Made by a program: the position numbers and the translations under genes
Notes under the pieces: generated by a model
What the model saw: the letters and a program-made list of their open reading frames with translations, nothing else
Told to the model about the DNA's origin: nothing
Database searches by the model: none
Shown: piece by piece, positions 53,825 through 62,212 of the stretch
How positions within the stretch are numbered: the first letter of the stretch is position 1
Layout of the letters: each line of letters opens with the position of its first letter
From: Methanocorpusculum petauri
GTDB lineage: Archaea > Halobacteriota > Methanomicrobia > Methanomicrobiales > Methanocorpusculaceae
Reading direction: 5' to 3'
DNA length: 64,000 nucleotides
NCBI RefSeq assembly: GCF_026891975.1
Contig: NZ_JAPTGB010000002.1
Coordinates: 62,001 to 126,000 of the forward strand

Positions 53825-54946
53825 ATGATGTCCTGCCCTCTTTGTTCCTCGGGACACATCTTGCCTTTGTACGCTGCAATGAATGTTCCTGCTTTTCAGA
53901 ACAAGGCATATCCCACTAAGGAAATTGCTGAATCTGTTCCCTGTGGTAATATCTCCTTATATTTTTGTGAAGATTGCGGGTTTGTATGGAATGCGGCATT
54001 TGATCCATCTCTTCTGGAATATGATGAACATTATCAGAATGAGCAGGGGTACTCCCCTATGTTTCAGTCCCATCTCCAGAATGTTTGTGATATTCTGCTT
54101 CCCTCCCTCTCCCACGAATCACATGTTGTGGAGATTGGATGTGGAAAAGCGACGTTTCTCATGAAATTGGGGGAGCTTGGATATACTGTTCATGGCTATG
54201 ATCCGGCATATGAGGGAACAGATCCAAGAATCATAAAAGAGTATTATTCCCGTGACATGGTTGCTCAGCAATCTTTTGGTAAAGCTGATCTGATTATTTT
54301 ACGTCACGTTCTCGAACACATCTCACATCCTCTCCAATTTCTTCAGTCTATTGCCGAGGCCAATGACTATCAGGGATTACTGTATATTGAAGTCCCGGAT
54401 TTCCGTTGGATCGTTGAAAAAAATGCATTTTATGATGTATTTTTTGAACACTGTAATTATTTTTCCCTTCCGGCTTTAACGGGTTTGTTCTCTGATGTAC
54501 TACATGCCGGGACATTCTTTGGTGATCAGTACTGTTACGTTATTACCAGACTTGCGGACCTTCACCCTCCCGATGTGAATACGCAGCAGCCGTCTTCCCC
54601 ACCGATTCTGCAGTTCTCAACATGTGTTTCTGCATGGAGGTCTCTTGTCTCCTCCGGTTCCTTTGTAGTTTGGGGTGCAGGTGCGAAAGGAGCGACCTTT
54701 TTGCGTGAGATCGATCCGGCACGAGAAACCATCGTGTCAGTTGTTGATATTAATCCAAAAAAACAGGGAAAATATATGCCAAAAACCGCGCACCCAATTG
54801 TCTCTCCTGAAACTCTGCGTGGGACACCGGTGTCCGGCATCATTGTCATGAACGAGAATTATCTGGAAGAAATTTCGATGAGTGTTCGGGGGATTTGTGG
54901 TGAGGTACCGATATACGTACTCGGAAAAAAACCTGTACCACGCTGA
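53825..54946 (+). CDS. Zinc-binding C-methyltransferase (sugar type)
   Basis: This 373-residue protein has three parts, as in TDP-sugar C-methyltransferases. An N-terminal zinc site (CPLCSSG ... FCEDCGFVW) is followed by a class I SAM domain (HVVEIGCGKATFLMKLGELGYTVHGYDP, then ILRHVLEHISHPLQFL). A C-terminal domain has VVWGAGAKGATFLREI. It likely methylates a deoxysugar nucleotide for surface glycans. Start ATGATG 53825 is preceded by GAGAGG; a longer in-frame reading starts at 53726 and translates the poly(C) tract as Pro. It is more AT-rich than its neighbours and may be acquired. Confidence 0.82.
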   Translation: MMSCPLCSSGHILPLYAAMNVPAFQNKAYPTKEIAESVPCGNISLYFCEDCGFVWNAAFDPSLLEYDEHYQNEQGYSPMFQSHLQNVCDILLPSLSHESHVVEIGCGKATFLMKLGELGYTVHGYDPAYEGTDPRIIKEYYSRDMVAQQSFGKADLIILRHVLEHISHPLQFLQSIAEANDYQGLLYIEVPDFRWIVEKNAFYDVFFEHCNYFSLPALTGLFSDVLHAGTFFGDQYCYVITRLADLHPPDVNTQQPSSPPILQFSTCVSAWRSLVSSGSFVVWGAGAKGATFLREIDPARETIVSVVDINPKKQGKYMPKTAHPIVSPETLRGTPVSGIIVMNENYLEEISMSVRGICGEVPIYVLGKKPVPR

Positions 54947-54966
54947 TCATATTTTTTCGTATATCT

Positions 54967-55476
54967 TCATTTGTACGCGTCCATCAGGGCAACCCGTTCG
55001 ATTACCAGCTCACCGATACGATCTTCTCCGACGACCTCAATCTCTTCTGCGGTGATCCCAAACTCCTCCATCAACACTGCCCGGGTTGCACGCACCCCGT
55101 GCTCTTCAAACGAAACGATCCCGCTCAGCAACTCCCGTGCCAGTTCCGCATCACCGCCGAACATCACTACAAACAGTACGTTTTCTCCTGCATGCAGGCC
55201 GAACCGGGGCGCAAGGGAACACTGCCGCTGGCCGGAAGCATACAAAAGGATCTCCATTGCAAGCGTTCGGGCAATCGGTTTTCCGGAAGCAAATGACCGT
55301 TCTGCATGCCGGACTGCGGAACGGATATGATCCGGCCCTGCGACTTTTTCTGCATCAAATAGTACAATGGTCGATGCGGTTTTTTTTGCGATCGCATTGA
55401 CCTGTGCGAGGACTGCCGCCGTATCACTGACTGAGGCTTTGGCCTCATACATTGTTAGAGACTGTTCCATCATCAT
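54967..55476 (-). CDS. cgi121: KEOPS complex subunit Cgi121
   Basis: This 169-residue protein has the Cgi121/TPRKB fold. It recruits tRNA 3' ends to the KEOPS complex that makes t6A37. Recognisable stretches are FDAEKVAGPDHIRSAVRHAERSF, EILLYASGQRQCSLAPRFGLHAG and the C-terminal EDRIGELVIERVALMDAY. It follows hel308 directly, with no spacing between the hel308 stop and its start, an arrangement common in methanogens. Confidence 0.9.
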   Translation of the reverse strand: MMMEQSLTMYEAKASVSDTAAVLAQVNAIAKKTASTIVLFDAEKVAGPDHIRSAVRHAERSFASGKPIARTLAMEILLYASGQRQCSLAPRFGLHAGENVLFVVMFGGDAELARELLSGIVSFEEHGVRATRAVLMEEFGITAEEIEVVGEDRIGELVIERVALMDAYK

Positions 55477-57669
55477 CTACTCTCCAAAATCAAACAGGGT
55501 TTTCTGCGGCTTCGGCTCTGCCGGAGCTGCGGCAGGGACCGCCTCGATCTTCTCTTCCTCTGGAAGAGTGGGAAACTCTGCCGCCTTTCCTGTCTTCTTC
55601 GCTGCCTGCTCCAAAACATTTTTCGCAAGAACATTTCCCAGAATTGACACCACATCACGGCTGTCTGCCAAGAGCAGAGCTTCGGGTGTGGTAATTCCGC
55701 GATCGAACAGCCGCCGGGCACGGACGCGGCCGATGCCCCGAAGGGTAATCAGCGGCAGCAGCTCTTCTTTCACTCCGTTCTCGATCCGGATCTCAAGGTC
55801 TCGCACCTCGGAATCAAACCGCGGAGCAAACTCATGCGTGATTCTCCCTGCCGCATGCATCAACCAGCGGAGATTTTCTACCACGGCGTGGATGTCTCCT
55901 GCGCCCACACCGAAGTTCTCACAGATAACGTCCTCCGGTACCTCCTCGCACCAGGCCTCCGCAACCAGTGCCGTCTTCACCGCAGCGAAGAACTCCTCGG
56001 ACAACTCCTCGCACCACAACTCATCACCTCGTTCGCAAAACACCTGATCCACCAGTCGTTCATCCGACGCCTTCAGGTAAAACCGGAACATATCCGGTGT
56101 CATGCACAAAAGATGCAGCATCCCGAACGCTGAAAACATCTCCTGTCTCTCCAGAGTTTCCCGAAGCATCGATGCCGTCTCCGGGTCAAGATACAGGCGG
56201 GAAGCAAGAACACCGAACTGCGTTCCCCACAGGCCGCCGTCTGCTTCTTCGGTGATCATCCCGCTCTGCACCAGATACTCCAGAGCCTTGCCGATGTTTC
56301 TGTCAAGTCTCCGGTGCGTTGTCTTCTGGCTTGCATAAAAGGATTTTTCCATGAATCCTTCAACTTCCGCATGCGTGGACGCAAATCCGGTCGTGATCAG
56401 CGCCAGCAAATGATTCCGCAGCTCGTTCTCTTTCTGGCACTGGGACGAGATGTTCTCCGCCGGTGCGTCGATGAACTCCTCAAACAGGCGGTCAACCGCC
56501 TCGCGGTCTTTCGCAATCAAGACCGCCTCACCGTACGGATCCAGTCTCGGCCGTCCGGCACGTCCGGCCATCTGCCGGTACTCCATCACCGGAATCGGAT
56601 TCATCCCGATACCTGCCTCGTATCGCTGATAGTCGCGGATAATTACCCGCCGGGCAGGAAGGTTCAGGCCTGCGGCCAAGGTCGGGGTTGAGGCGATCAC
56701 CTGAATGTCGCCTTTTCGGAATCCTTCCTCCACCGCCTCACGGGCCTGCCGCGGCAGGCCTGCGTGATGGAATGCCGCGCCGTTCCTCACCGCGTTCGCC
56801 AGTACTTTTCCGGACGGTGTTGCATCTGCCTTTGCGATTCTGTCTGCATAGCCATCAAGCTCCGTCGACTTCTTCTTCAGTACAGTTGCAGCCCGTTTTG
56901 CGTACGCCTCCGCCGATCTCCGGGAAGATACGAATACCAGACACTGTCCTCCCTCCCCGACGGTATCCAGCAGGAGATTCAGATCATCGTCTTTCTTGGG
57001 AGTCGGTACGATCCGTTCCGCGCCGTGGAAGTGAATCGCCCCGTTGTGGTAGACACCTTCACGGAGGTCTACCGGGCGCCACTCACTCGTGATGAGGCCT
57101 GCATCCAGCCATTTTGCAAGTTCCTCCGGGTTTCCCATCGTTGCCGAAAGACCGATGATCTGCATGGCTGGATTCTGGTACCGCAGTTTTGCAATCACCA
57201 TTTCCAATGTCGCGCCCCGGGAAGGATCGCCGATCAGATGAATCTCGTCCACCACGAGGAGTGAAATCCGCTTCAACCACTCGGATCGGTTCCGCAGCAG
57301 CGAATCCGTCTTCTCCGAGGTTGCCACAATAATATCATAGCGGCCCAGATACTCATCGCGCTGATCCGGATCTCCTGTCGCGATCCCGACCTTCACTTCT
57401 TTTCCTGAAAAATCCTCATATTTTTCTGCAGCAAGTGCCTTCAGGGGAACAATATAGAGACACTTTCCCCCGTCTGCGATCTCCTTCTGCATCGCCATTT
57501 CAGCAACAAGGGTCTTGCCTGATGCGGTCGGAATTGCGACGAGCAGGTTTTTTCGCTCAAACAGACCTGCATCTACGCATTCCGCCTGCGGCGGGTAGAG
57601 CTCGGTGATACCCAGCGCCGAATACTTCGTGCGCAGCGAGATTGGAAGAGGCAGTGAGTCTATTTTCAT
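55477..57669 (-). CDS. hel308: Hel308 DNA helicase (ski2-type)
   Basis: This 730-residue 3'-5' helicase acts at stalled replication forks. Walker A is AIPTASGKTLVAEM (about 45-58), the DEAH-like box VVDEIHLIGD (about 136-145), motif VI QMAGRAGRPRLDPYGEAV (about 363-380), then winged helix, ratchet and a C-terminal helix-hairpin-helix (LRGIGRVRARRLFDRGI). Start MKIDSLPLP is preceded by TATA CATATATC and an ORB-like box. Confidence 0.95.
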   Translation of the reverse strand: MKIDSLPLPISLRTKYSALGITELYPPQAECVDAGLFERKNLLVAIPTASGKTLVAEMAMQKEIADGGKCLYIVPLKALAAEKYEDFSGKEVKVGIATGDPDQRDEYLGRYDIIVATSEKTDSLLRNRSEWLKRISLLVVDEIHLIGDPSRGATLEMVIAKLRYQNPAMQIIGLSATMGNPEELAKWLDAGLITSEWRPVDLREGVYHNGAIHFHGAERIVPTPKKDDDLNLLLDTVGEGGQCLVFVSSRRSAEAYAKRAATVLKKKSTELDGYADRIAKADATPSGKVLANAVRNGAAFHHAGLPRQAREAVEEGFRKGDIQVIASTPTLAAGLNLPARRVIIRDYQRYEAGIGMNPIPVMEYRQMAGRAGRPRLDPYGEAVLIAKDREAVDRLFEEFIDAPAENISSQCQKENELRNHLLALITTGFASTHAEVEGFMEKSFYASQKTTHRRLDRNIGKALEYLVQSGMITEEADGGLWGTQFGVLASRLYLDPETASMLRETLERQEMFSAFGMLHLLCMTPDMFRFYLKASDERLVDQVFCERGDELWCEELSEEFFAAVKTALVAEAWCEEVPEDVICENFGVGAGDIHAVVENLRWLMHAAGRITHEFAPRFDSEVRDLEIRIENGVKEELLPLITLRGIGRVRARRLFDRGITTPEALLLADSRDVVSILGNVLAKNVLEQAAKKTGKAAEFPTLPEEEKIEAVPAAAPAEPKPQKTLFDFGE

Positions 57670-57693
57670 GGAATGGCCGATCCGATATATGAA

Positions 57694-57712
57694 CCCCTTT
57701 GTTTCGAGTGGA
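57694..57712 (+). promoter_or_regulatory. ORB-like box upstream of hel308 TATA
   Basis: CCCCTTTGTTTCGAGTGGA on the + strand is identical to the left origin box. It lies directly upstream (2-4 bp) of the hel308 TATA-like box (complement of about 57682-57690) and 24 bp from the ATG. Relative to its gene its orientation is opposite to that at polB. Confidence 0.7.
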
Positions 57713-57760
57713 ACTATGGAGAAACTCTATTCATAAATAAAGATTGTGAATGATAGCTTC

Positions 57761-58303
57761 TCAATAGTAGTAGCTTATAACATTCATCTTGGCTTCCTTC
57801 TTCTTGCGGTCAAGGAAGTTGAATACGGTATTGTGATCCGAGCCGCTGATTAGCATAAGAACTGCGGTGTGGGCGTCGTTCACCTGATCCGGCATTCCGA
57901 TGATACCGATGGTTTTTCCGTACACCGAGATGTAGGTACCGGTCATGTTTTCGATCTGTTCCCGGGCTTTTCCGTCGCGGCCGATGATTCGTCCACGGAC
58001 GCGGGAGAGCTTCTGCGGGGTGTCGGCATCGTCGGAGATGTCGATTAAGTCCAGTACCATATCGTCATCTTCCAGAAGTTTTCGTGCGCGTTCCGGGGAG
58101 AAGCCGCGACCAATTGCTTTGATGATCTCCATCGATCGGATCTCGGCAAGTGCGTCTTCTTCGTTGGTGATGGTTACCAGGCCGTCCTTGCTGTCCACTT
58201 CGAGGGTTACCTCGAGCAGGTTTTCCAGATTTTTGCGGGTTTCGCCGTGCTTTCCGATGATTGCGCCGATACGGTCGTTGGGGATTTTTACTTCCTGGGT
58301 CAT
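57761..58303 (-). CDS. KH-domain RNA-binding protein (Dim2/Pno1-like)
   Basis: This 180-residue protein has two KH domains, with GxxG loops in GAIIGKHGETRKNLE (about 12-26) and GRIIGRDGKAREQIENMTG (about 103-121). Archaeal homologues of Dim2/Pno1 bind the 3' end of 16S rRNA and work with RIO kinases in 30S maturation. The start is 1 nt after the rio1 stop, supporting that role. Confidence 0.92.
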   Translation of the reverse strand: MTQEVKIPNDRIGAIIGKHGETRKNLENLLEVTLEVDSKDGLVTITNEEDALAEIRSMEIIKAIGRGFSPERARKLLEDDDMVLDLIDISDDADTPQKLSRVRGRIIGRDGKAREQIENMTGTYISVYGKTIGIIGMPDQVNDAHTAVLMLISGSDHNTVFNFLDRKKKEAKMNVISYYY

Positions 58304-58304
58304 G

Positions 58305-59135
58305 TTATATCTCGAAAAATTCTTCTCCGACTATGTTGCGGAAGAGTTCATGTTCATCGGTTGTTTTGCATTTTGGTGCAAAAAACCTGTTGATGTTTCT
58401 AATGTCGCGGAACAGGAAGTTGTAGGCCTTCGGGTGTTCCGGTGTTACTGCCTGCGCCATGTCGATCAGAATGAGGCCGTCGGGGCCGGTGAGGATGTTG
58501 TACTCGGAGAGGTCTCCGTGTACAAGCCTGGCTTTCTGATACAGATCGCGAATGAGGCCGACTGCATCCTGATAGGTTTCTTCGGGGCTTTTCGGAAGTT
58601 TCTGGCGCATCTGTGGATACGGGATTCCGTCTTCTCCCAAAAATTCCATGATCAGAATGTTTCTGTCAAAGGCAAACGGTTCGGGGCAGGGGATGCCTGC
58701 TTCTCTGGTACGGGCGAGGTTACTGTACTCCTTTTTGGTCCAGGCAAAAATGATGTCTTTGTGCGTGTGCCTGATGTTGGAAAACCGGGGATCGCCTAAG
58801 ATGTACTCGCTCATGGTGGTGAAGTTCCCGGTGCGCAGACGGTAGATTTTGACTGCGGCACCGACTTCCACTCCCGCATCGCTGGTGCGTCCGGCAAAAA
58901 ATACGTTTGCTTCTTTTCCGGTGGAAATGGAACCTCCGATTGAGCTGATGACTTTTTTGTTCACCAGTTTGTAGAGGGCAAGAAGCGTGATTTCATCGAA
59001 AACCTCGCCGGTAACTTTTCGGGAATCTTCGTCTTTACGGATTTTGATGCCGAGGTCTGCGAGTTTGCGATCCAGCCGCTCGATTCTGTCGAGGTTTTCG
59101 TGGTGGTGATCTCGTGGTTTTGGTGTTGATTTCAT
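58305..59135 (-). CDS. rio1: RIO1-type serine/threonine protein kinase
   Basis: This 276-residue atypical kinase of ribosome assembly has nucleotide loop SSIGGSISTGKEANVFFA (about 66-83), catalytic loop VHGDLSEYNIL (about 212-222) and metal-binding IDMAQAV (about 231-237). It is the first gene of the rio1-KH pair. A preceding intergenic stretch of about 310 bp holds large palindromes. Confidence 0.94.
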   Translation of the reverse strand: MKSTPKPRDHHHENLDRIERLDRKLADLGIKIRKDEDSRKVTGEVFDEITLLALYKLVNKKVISSIGGSISTGKEANVFFAGRTSDAGVEVGAAVKIYRLRTGNFTTMSEYILGDPRFSNIRHTHKDIIFAWTKKEYSNLARTREAGIPCPEPFAFDRNILIMEFLGEDGIPYPQMRQKLPKSPEETYQDAVGLIRDLYQKARLVHGDLSEYNILTGPDGLILIDMAQAVTPEHPKAYNFLFRDIRNINRFFAPKCKTTDEHELFRNIVGEEFFEI

Positions 59136-59216
59136 TTTTTGGGGGGGTGATGTATTCGCAATCAGTAGTTATTTCGTGTACTGGGTATTAGTTCTTCGCC
59201 CTGTCTCTTTTCTAAT

Positions 59217-59256
59217 GTAGGATTTTGGGTTGACCCGGGTCACCCCAAAATCCTAC
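59217..59256. repeat. 40-bp near-perfect palindrome
   Basis: GTAGGATTTTGGG pairs with CCCAAAATCCTAC around the self-complementary centre TGACCCGGGTCA. Outer arms TCTTTTCT/AGAAAAGA extend the pairing. It lies between divergent genes, so it is not an ordinary terminator. It could be an operator, a relic of a small mobile element, or a site for a cruciform. Confidence 0.7.
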
Positions 59257-59418
59257 AGAAAAGAACTGGCTCAGACCCAACTCACAAACCGCGGTTTGTT
59301 TGGATTTAGTAGTTGATTTGTTTTCAGAATGTGTCTTTATCCATTTTTTCATGTTTGTTTTTTCTGTAATTTTTCATGTTTTTCAGAGAAATACGATATG
59401 TTAACAGGAAGGTTTATA

Positions 59419-59429
59419 CCCCCCCCCCC
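59419..59429 (+). repeat. Poly(C) tract, 11 C
   Basis: Eleven C residues follow the TATA-like GGTTTATA and precede AAATACTTCC; the gene starts 20 bp later. The tract would sit between the TATA box and the transcription start, so its length would set promoter spacing. Confidence 0.8.
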
Positions 59430-59448
59430 AAATACTTCCTGATTTTAT

Positions 59449-60186
59449 ATGAATCCAATAGAAGAATTTCAGCTGGAAAGAAAAGATCGTATCTCTTCAT
59501 ATCATGGGAATACCTCCCTGCAAGATATTTCCCGGAAATTTACTGAAGTAACAATCGCTGCAAAGTACCAATACAATTTTTCCTGGCTTGGTCGTCCAAC
59601 AATTCACTATCCTCAGGATCTCGTGGCGATGCAGGAAATCATCTGGAATGTGAAGCCGGATTTAATCATCGAGACAGGGATCGCCCATGGTGGCTCACTC
59701 ATATTTTCTGCATCCATGCTTGAGTTGCTTGGTGGAGAGGACAGGGAAGTGGTGGGTCTTGATATTGATATACGGGCGCACAATCGTGCAGAAATTGAAG
59801 CGCATCCATTGTTTAAACGAATCACTCTAATCGAAGGAGACAGCACATCTCCCGAAATTGCTGAACAGGTATATGCAATTGCACAAAAACATCAGAACAT
59901 TCTTGTTTGCCTTGACTCGAATCATACGCATGATCATGTGTTAAAGGAGCTGGAATTGTACTCTCCCTTGGTGAGTACGGGCAGCTACTGTATTGTTTTT
60001 GACACCATCATTGAAGATTTACCCGATGACATGTTCTCGGACAGGCCTTGGTGTCATGGGAATAATCCAAAGACTGCGGTCTGGGAATTTTTAAAAACAC
60101 ATGATGAATTCTCCGTAGATGCAGAAATCATTCAGAAGTTACTGGTGACTGAAGCACCCGACGGATATTTGAAAAAAATAAAATAA
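59449..60186 (+). CDS. CmcI-family (cephalosporin hydroxylase-like) methyltransferase
   Basis: This 245-residue protein of the CmcI/rhamnosyl O-methyltransferase family has SAM motif IIETGIAHGGSLIFSASMLELL (about 68-89), VVGLDIDIRAHNRAEI (about 99-114), the HPLFKRITLIEGDSTS stretch and CLDSNHTHDHVLKELELYSPLV. It probably O-methylates a surface or exopolysaccharide sugar. It is AT-rich, has no Shine-Dalgarno (likely leaderless) and shares a poly(C) promoter element with the sugar methyltransferase at 53825. Confidence 0.85.
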   Translation: MNPIEEFQLERKDRISSYHGNTSLQDISRKFTEVTIAAKYQYNFSWLGRPTIHYPQDLVAMQEIIWNVKPDLIIETGIAHGGSLIFSASMLELLGGEDREVVGLDIDIRAHNRAEIEAHPLFKRITLIEGDSTSPEIAEQVYAIAQKHQNILVCLDSNHTHDHVLKELELYSPLVSTGSYCIVFDTIIEDLPDDMFSDRPWCHGNNPKTAVWEFLKTHDEFSVDAEIIQKLLVTEAPDGYLKKIK

Positions 60187-60211
60187 TTTTTTCGCACGTT
60201 TTTCCGTACAC

Positions 60212-61165
60212 TCAGTTCCTGTAGCTCTGCACGTATGCGTACGCATCCGCGAGCAGCTCCGTCAGAGAGTCACCACAGGCTGCCTTCAGATCCATCGGGT
60301 GAATCTTTCCTGCTGCATATGCCGCCTCAAGTTCTGCGTAGCTCTGGTACTCCGCATTCCCGCCGAACTTCTCGGGGCGGCGAATGACAACCTCCGGCAC
60401 ACGGGGGAAGATATTGTACTGGAACACCTGCAGAATCGGGTTTCCTTCCACCTCAGGTGGGCAGAACGCCTTCTTCATCTTCTTCTTGATCTCCTCGGGC
60501 GAATCGGCGACTGAGACGACGTTGCCTTTCGAGGAGGACATCTTCTGACCGTCAAGACCGTTCACAATCGGTGTGTGGATACAGACCGGCGGCTTGTAGC
60601 CGAGACTGGGCAGATGTTCGCGGGCCAGCATGTGAATCTTGCGCTGGTCGATACCGCCGACCGCCGCGTCAACGTTCAGGGTCGGAATATCGACAACCTG
60701 CATGACCGGATACACCATCTGCGAGACCATCGGGTTATCCATTGCCCGGCCGACCTCGTCCATACTGCGGGTGGCACGGTTCAGCGTGATTTCCTGACAC
60801 AGCGTTAGGACCTCGGTCTGATACTTGGGCGTCAGCTGGACATCCGTTCCCAGCACAAACTCCGCACCTTTCAGACCGCATGCCTCAATGCATGCCTTGT
60901 TGTACTCGGCAAGTTCTTTGATCTGCTCAAACGTTCCCTTCCGGTTCAGATATGCGTGCAGGTTTGCGATCAAGACCACAACGTCAAACCCTGCTGCTTT
61001 CATATCCATCAGTTTATTGATGGTCACCAGGTGACCGAGGTGAATCTCGCCGCTGGGTTCATACCCGGTATAGACCCGCTTTGTTGGTTTGTTCAACAAC
61101 TGCCGGAGTTCGTCCTCTGTGACAATCTCCGCCGTGTTACGGGTGACGAGTTCGTATGCGTCCAT
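60212..61165 (-). CDS. tyrS: Tyrosine--tRNA ligase, archaeal type
   Basis: This 317-residue class I synthetase has the short archaeal/eukaryotic form without a C-terminal S4 domain. The HIGH-like motif is YEPSGEIHLGHL (about 36-47) and the KMSKS loop is GQKMSSSKGN. VGGIDQRKIHMLAREHLP is the tyrosine-binding region. It charges tRNA-Tyr. It is convergent with the CmcI-like gene, 25 bp apart. Confidence 0.95.
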   Translation of the reverse strand: MDAYELVTRNTAEIVTEDELRQLLNKPTKRVYTGYEPSGEIHLGHLVTINKLMDMKAAGFDVVVLIANLHAYLNRKGTFEQIKELAEYNKACIEACGLKGAEFVLGTDVQLTPKYQTEVLTLCQEITLNRATRSMDEVGRAMDNPMVSQMVYPVMQVVDIPTLNVDAAVGGIDQRKIHMLAREHLPSLGYKPPVCIHTPIVNGLDGQKMSSSKGNVVSVADSPEEIKKKMKKAFCPPEVEGNPILQVFQYNIFPRVPEVVIRRPEKFGGNAEYQSYAELEAAYAAGKIHPMDLKAACGDSLTELLADAYAYVQSYRN

Positions 61166-61173
61166 ATCCTACT

Positions 61174-61385
61174 ACGTTGGAATCACAATGAGATAAAGGA
61201 TGTGTGATACAGTGTAGACAGGTTGAAAAAAGTGAGAGGTTATCCCTCGGGTGTAGCTCTTCGGCGGCTTCTTGGTGCAGTCCGCAATTGTTGTGGTTCC
61301 GTCGAGGATGCCGAACTGTTCCAGAACAAACATGATTGAACGGACATGGGGATTGCCGTCTTTGTCGCCTTCCGCCCTTCTTCAT
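61174..61385 (-). pseudogene. Deleted copy of the flavin-binding (PNPOx-like) protein
   Basis: Translation of the complement gives DKDGNPHVRSIMFVLEQ directly joined to FGILDGTTTIADCTKKPPKSYT. These match two separate parts (DKDGNPKVRPFMYYLER and FTIINGTATIADFSGQPPKTFT) of the intact gene at 62213-62620, so about 70 internal residues and the N-terminus are missing. It sits just downstream of the winged-helix regulator on the same strand, mirroring the order of the intact gene. Confidence 0.6.
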
Positions 61386-61417
61386 AAAACAGTGTTCTTT
61401 CGGTCCTGCAGTCAAAA

Positions 61418-62152
61418 TTATCCGATTTTCTCCATCAGAACGGAGGCAGCACTGAGCAGTTCGTGTCCACGGCCGGTCAGGACGTACTCTTTTCGTTCGC
61501 CCTTCTGCAGAATCATTTCGGCGGCAAGAAGTTTTTCCAGATGGAACAGCAGATTTCCTCCGCGAAGTCCGGTGAGTTTTCCCAGATCGGCGAATGATTT
61601 CGGTTCGCTTGCAAGAGATTTGAGAATTTTTACACGGATCACATTTGCCAGCGGTTCACCAATCCATGCGACTACTGCTTCGTCGGAAAGGTCCTGAATC
61701 TGTTCGCCAATATCGTCCCCCGCATACACTCCCGCACTTTTCAGCAGTTTTGTGTAGGCGGCAAACAGTTTGTCCGCTTCCAGGAGGCAGCCGGTACAGT
61801 ACTCATACGTGCACAACTTTTGTGCCCCTTCATATTCGCGGCGGATTTTTGTAATCTCTTCAGGGGAGATTGATCCGGTCTTCAGGCTCCCAAGCAGGAT
61901 GGAAAGTGTTTTTTCAAACTGCGGCAGACACTGCTCTTTTACCGGACAATTTCTGGCCTGTGTTTCCAGTGTCTCCTTTGCCCGCATCATCTCACCTGCG
62001 ATAATAGCGTCCGCTGCATGTTTGCGAAATGTGTCAAGTGTTCCGGAACTGTTTCCGGATTCCGGTGTATTGATGCAGCGCCTCATCTCGGTTCTGAGTG
62101 TTTCGATCTCGGTTCTGAGTGCGGCGAGTTCTGCGGTCAAAGCGTCTTCCAT
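61418..62152 (-). CDS. Cys-rich winged-helix transcription regulator (ArsR-like)
   Basis: This 244-residue protein opens with a coiled-coil N-terminus with heptads (LRTEIETLRTEM, encoded by short direct repeats). A helical middle domain has CPVKEQC (about 69-75) and CTYEYCTGC (about 111-119). A C-terminal winged helix follows (VIRVKILKSLASEPKSFADLGKLTGLRGGNLLFHLEKL). The Cys clusters could bind Zn, Fe-S or sense redox/metal. ATG 62152 was chosen; ATG 62170 adds six residues. The flanking flavin-protein gene and its remnant may be targets. Confidence 0.78.
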   Translation of the reverse strand: MEDALTAELAALRTEIETLRTEMRRCINTPESGNSSGTLDTFRKHAADAIIAGEMMRAKETLETQARNCPVKEQCLPQFEKTLSILLGSLKTGSISPEEITKIRREYEGAQKLCTYEYCTGCLLEADKLFAAYTKLLKSAGVYAGDDIGEQIQDLSDEAVVAWIGEPLANVIRVKILKSLASEPKSFADLGKLTGLRGGNLLFHLEKLLAAEMILQKGERKEYVLTGRGHELLSAASVLMEKIG

Positions 62153-62212
62153 TGTTCTGCAGTACCTCATTCTCTTTTGAAACAGATGAAGATATAGGAA
62201 AAATAGAAAAAG

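Larger units (their letters stand above)
59136..59448. other. AT-rich intergenic region with palindromes
   Basis: This divergent interval between rio1 and the CmcI-like gene contains the long palindrome 59217-59256, a second palindrome CAAACCGCGGTTTG (59285-59298) and the poly(C) tract 59419-59429. No gene is seen. Confidence 0.5.

Noticed and set aside
59419-59429. Poly(C) runs as sequencing or assembly artefacts
   Set aside because: Two independent tracts with similar flanks at similar gene types argue against artefact, though lengths may be miscounted.
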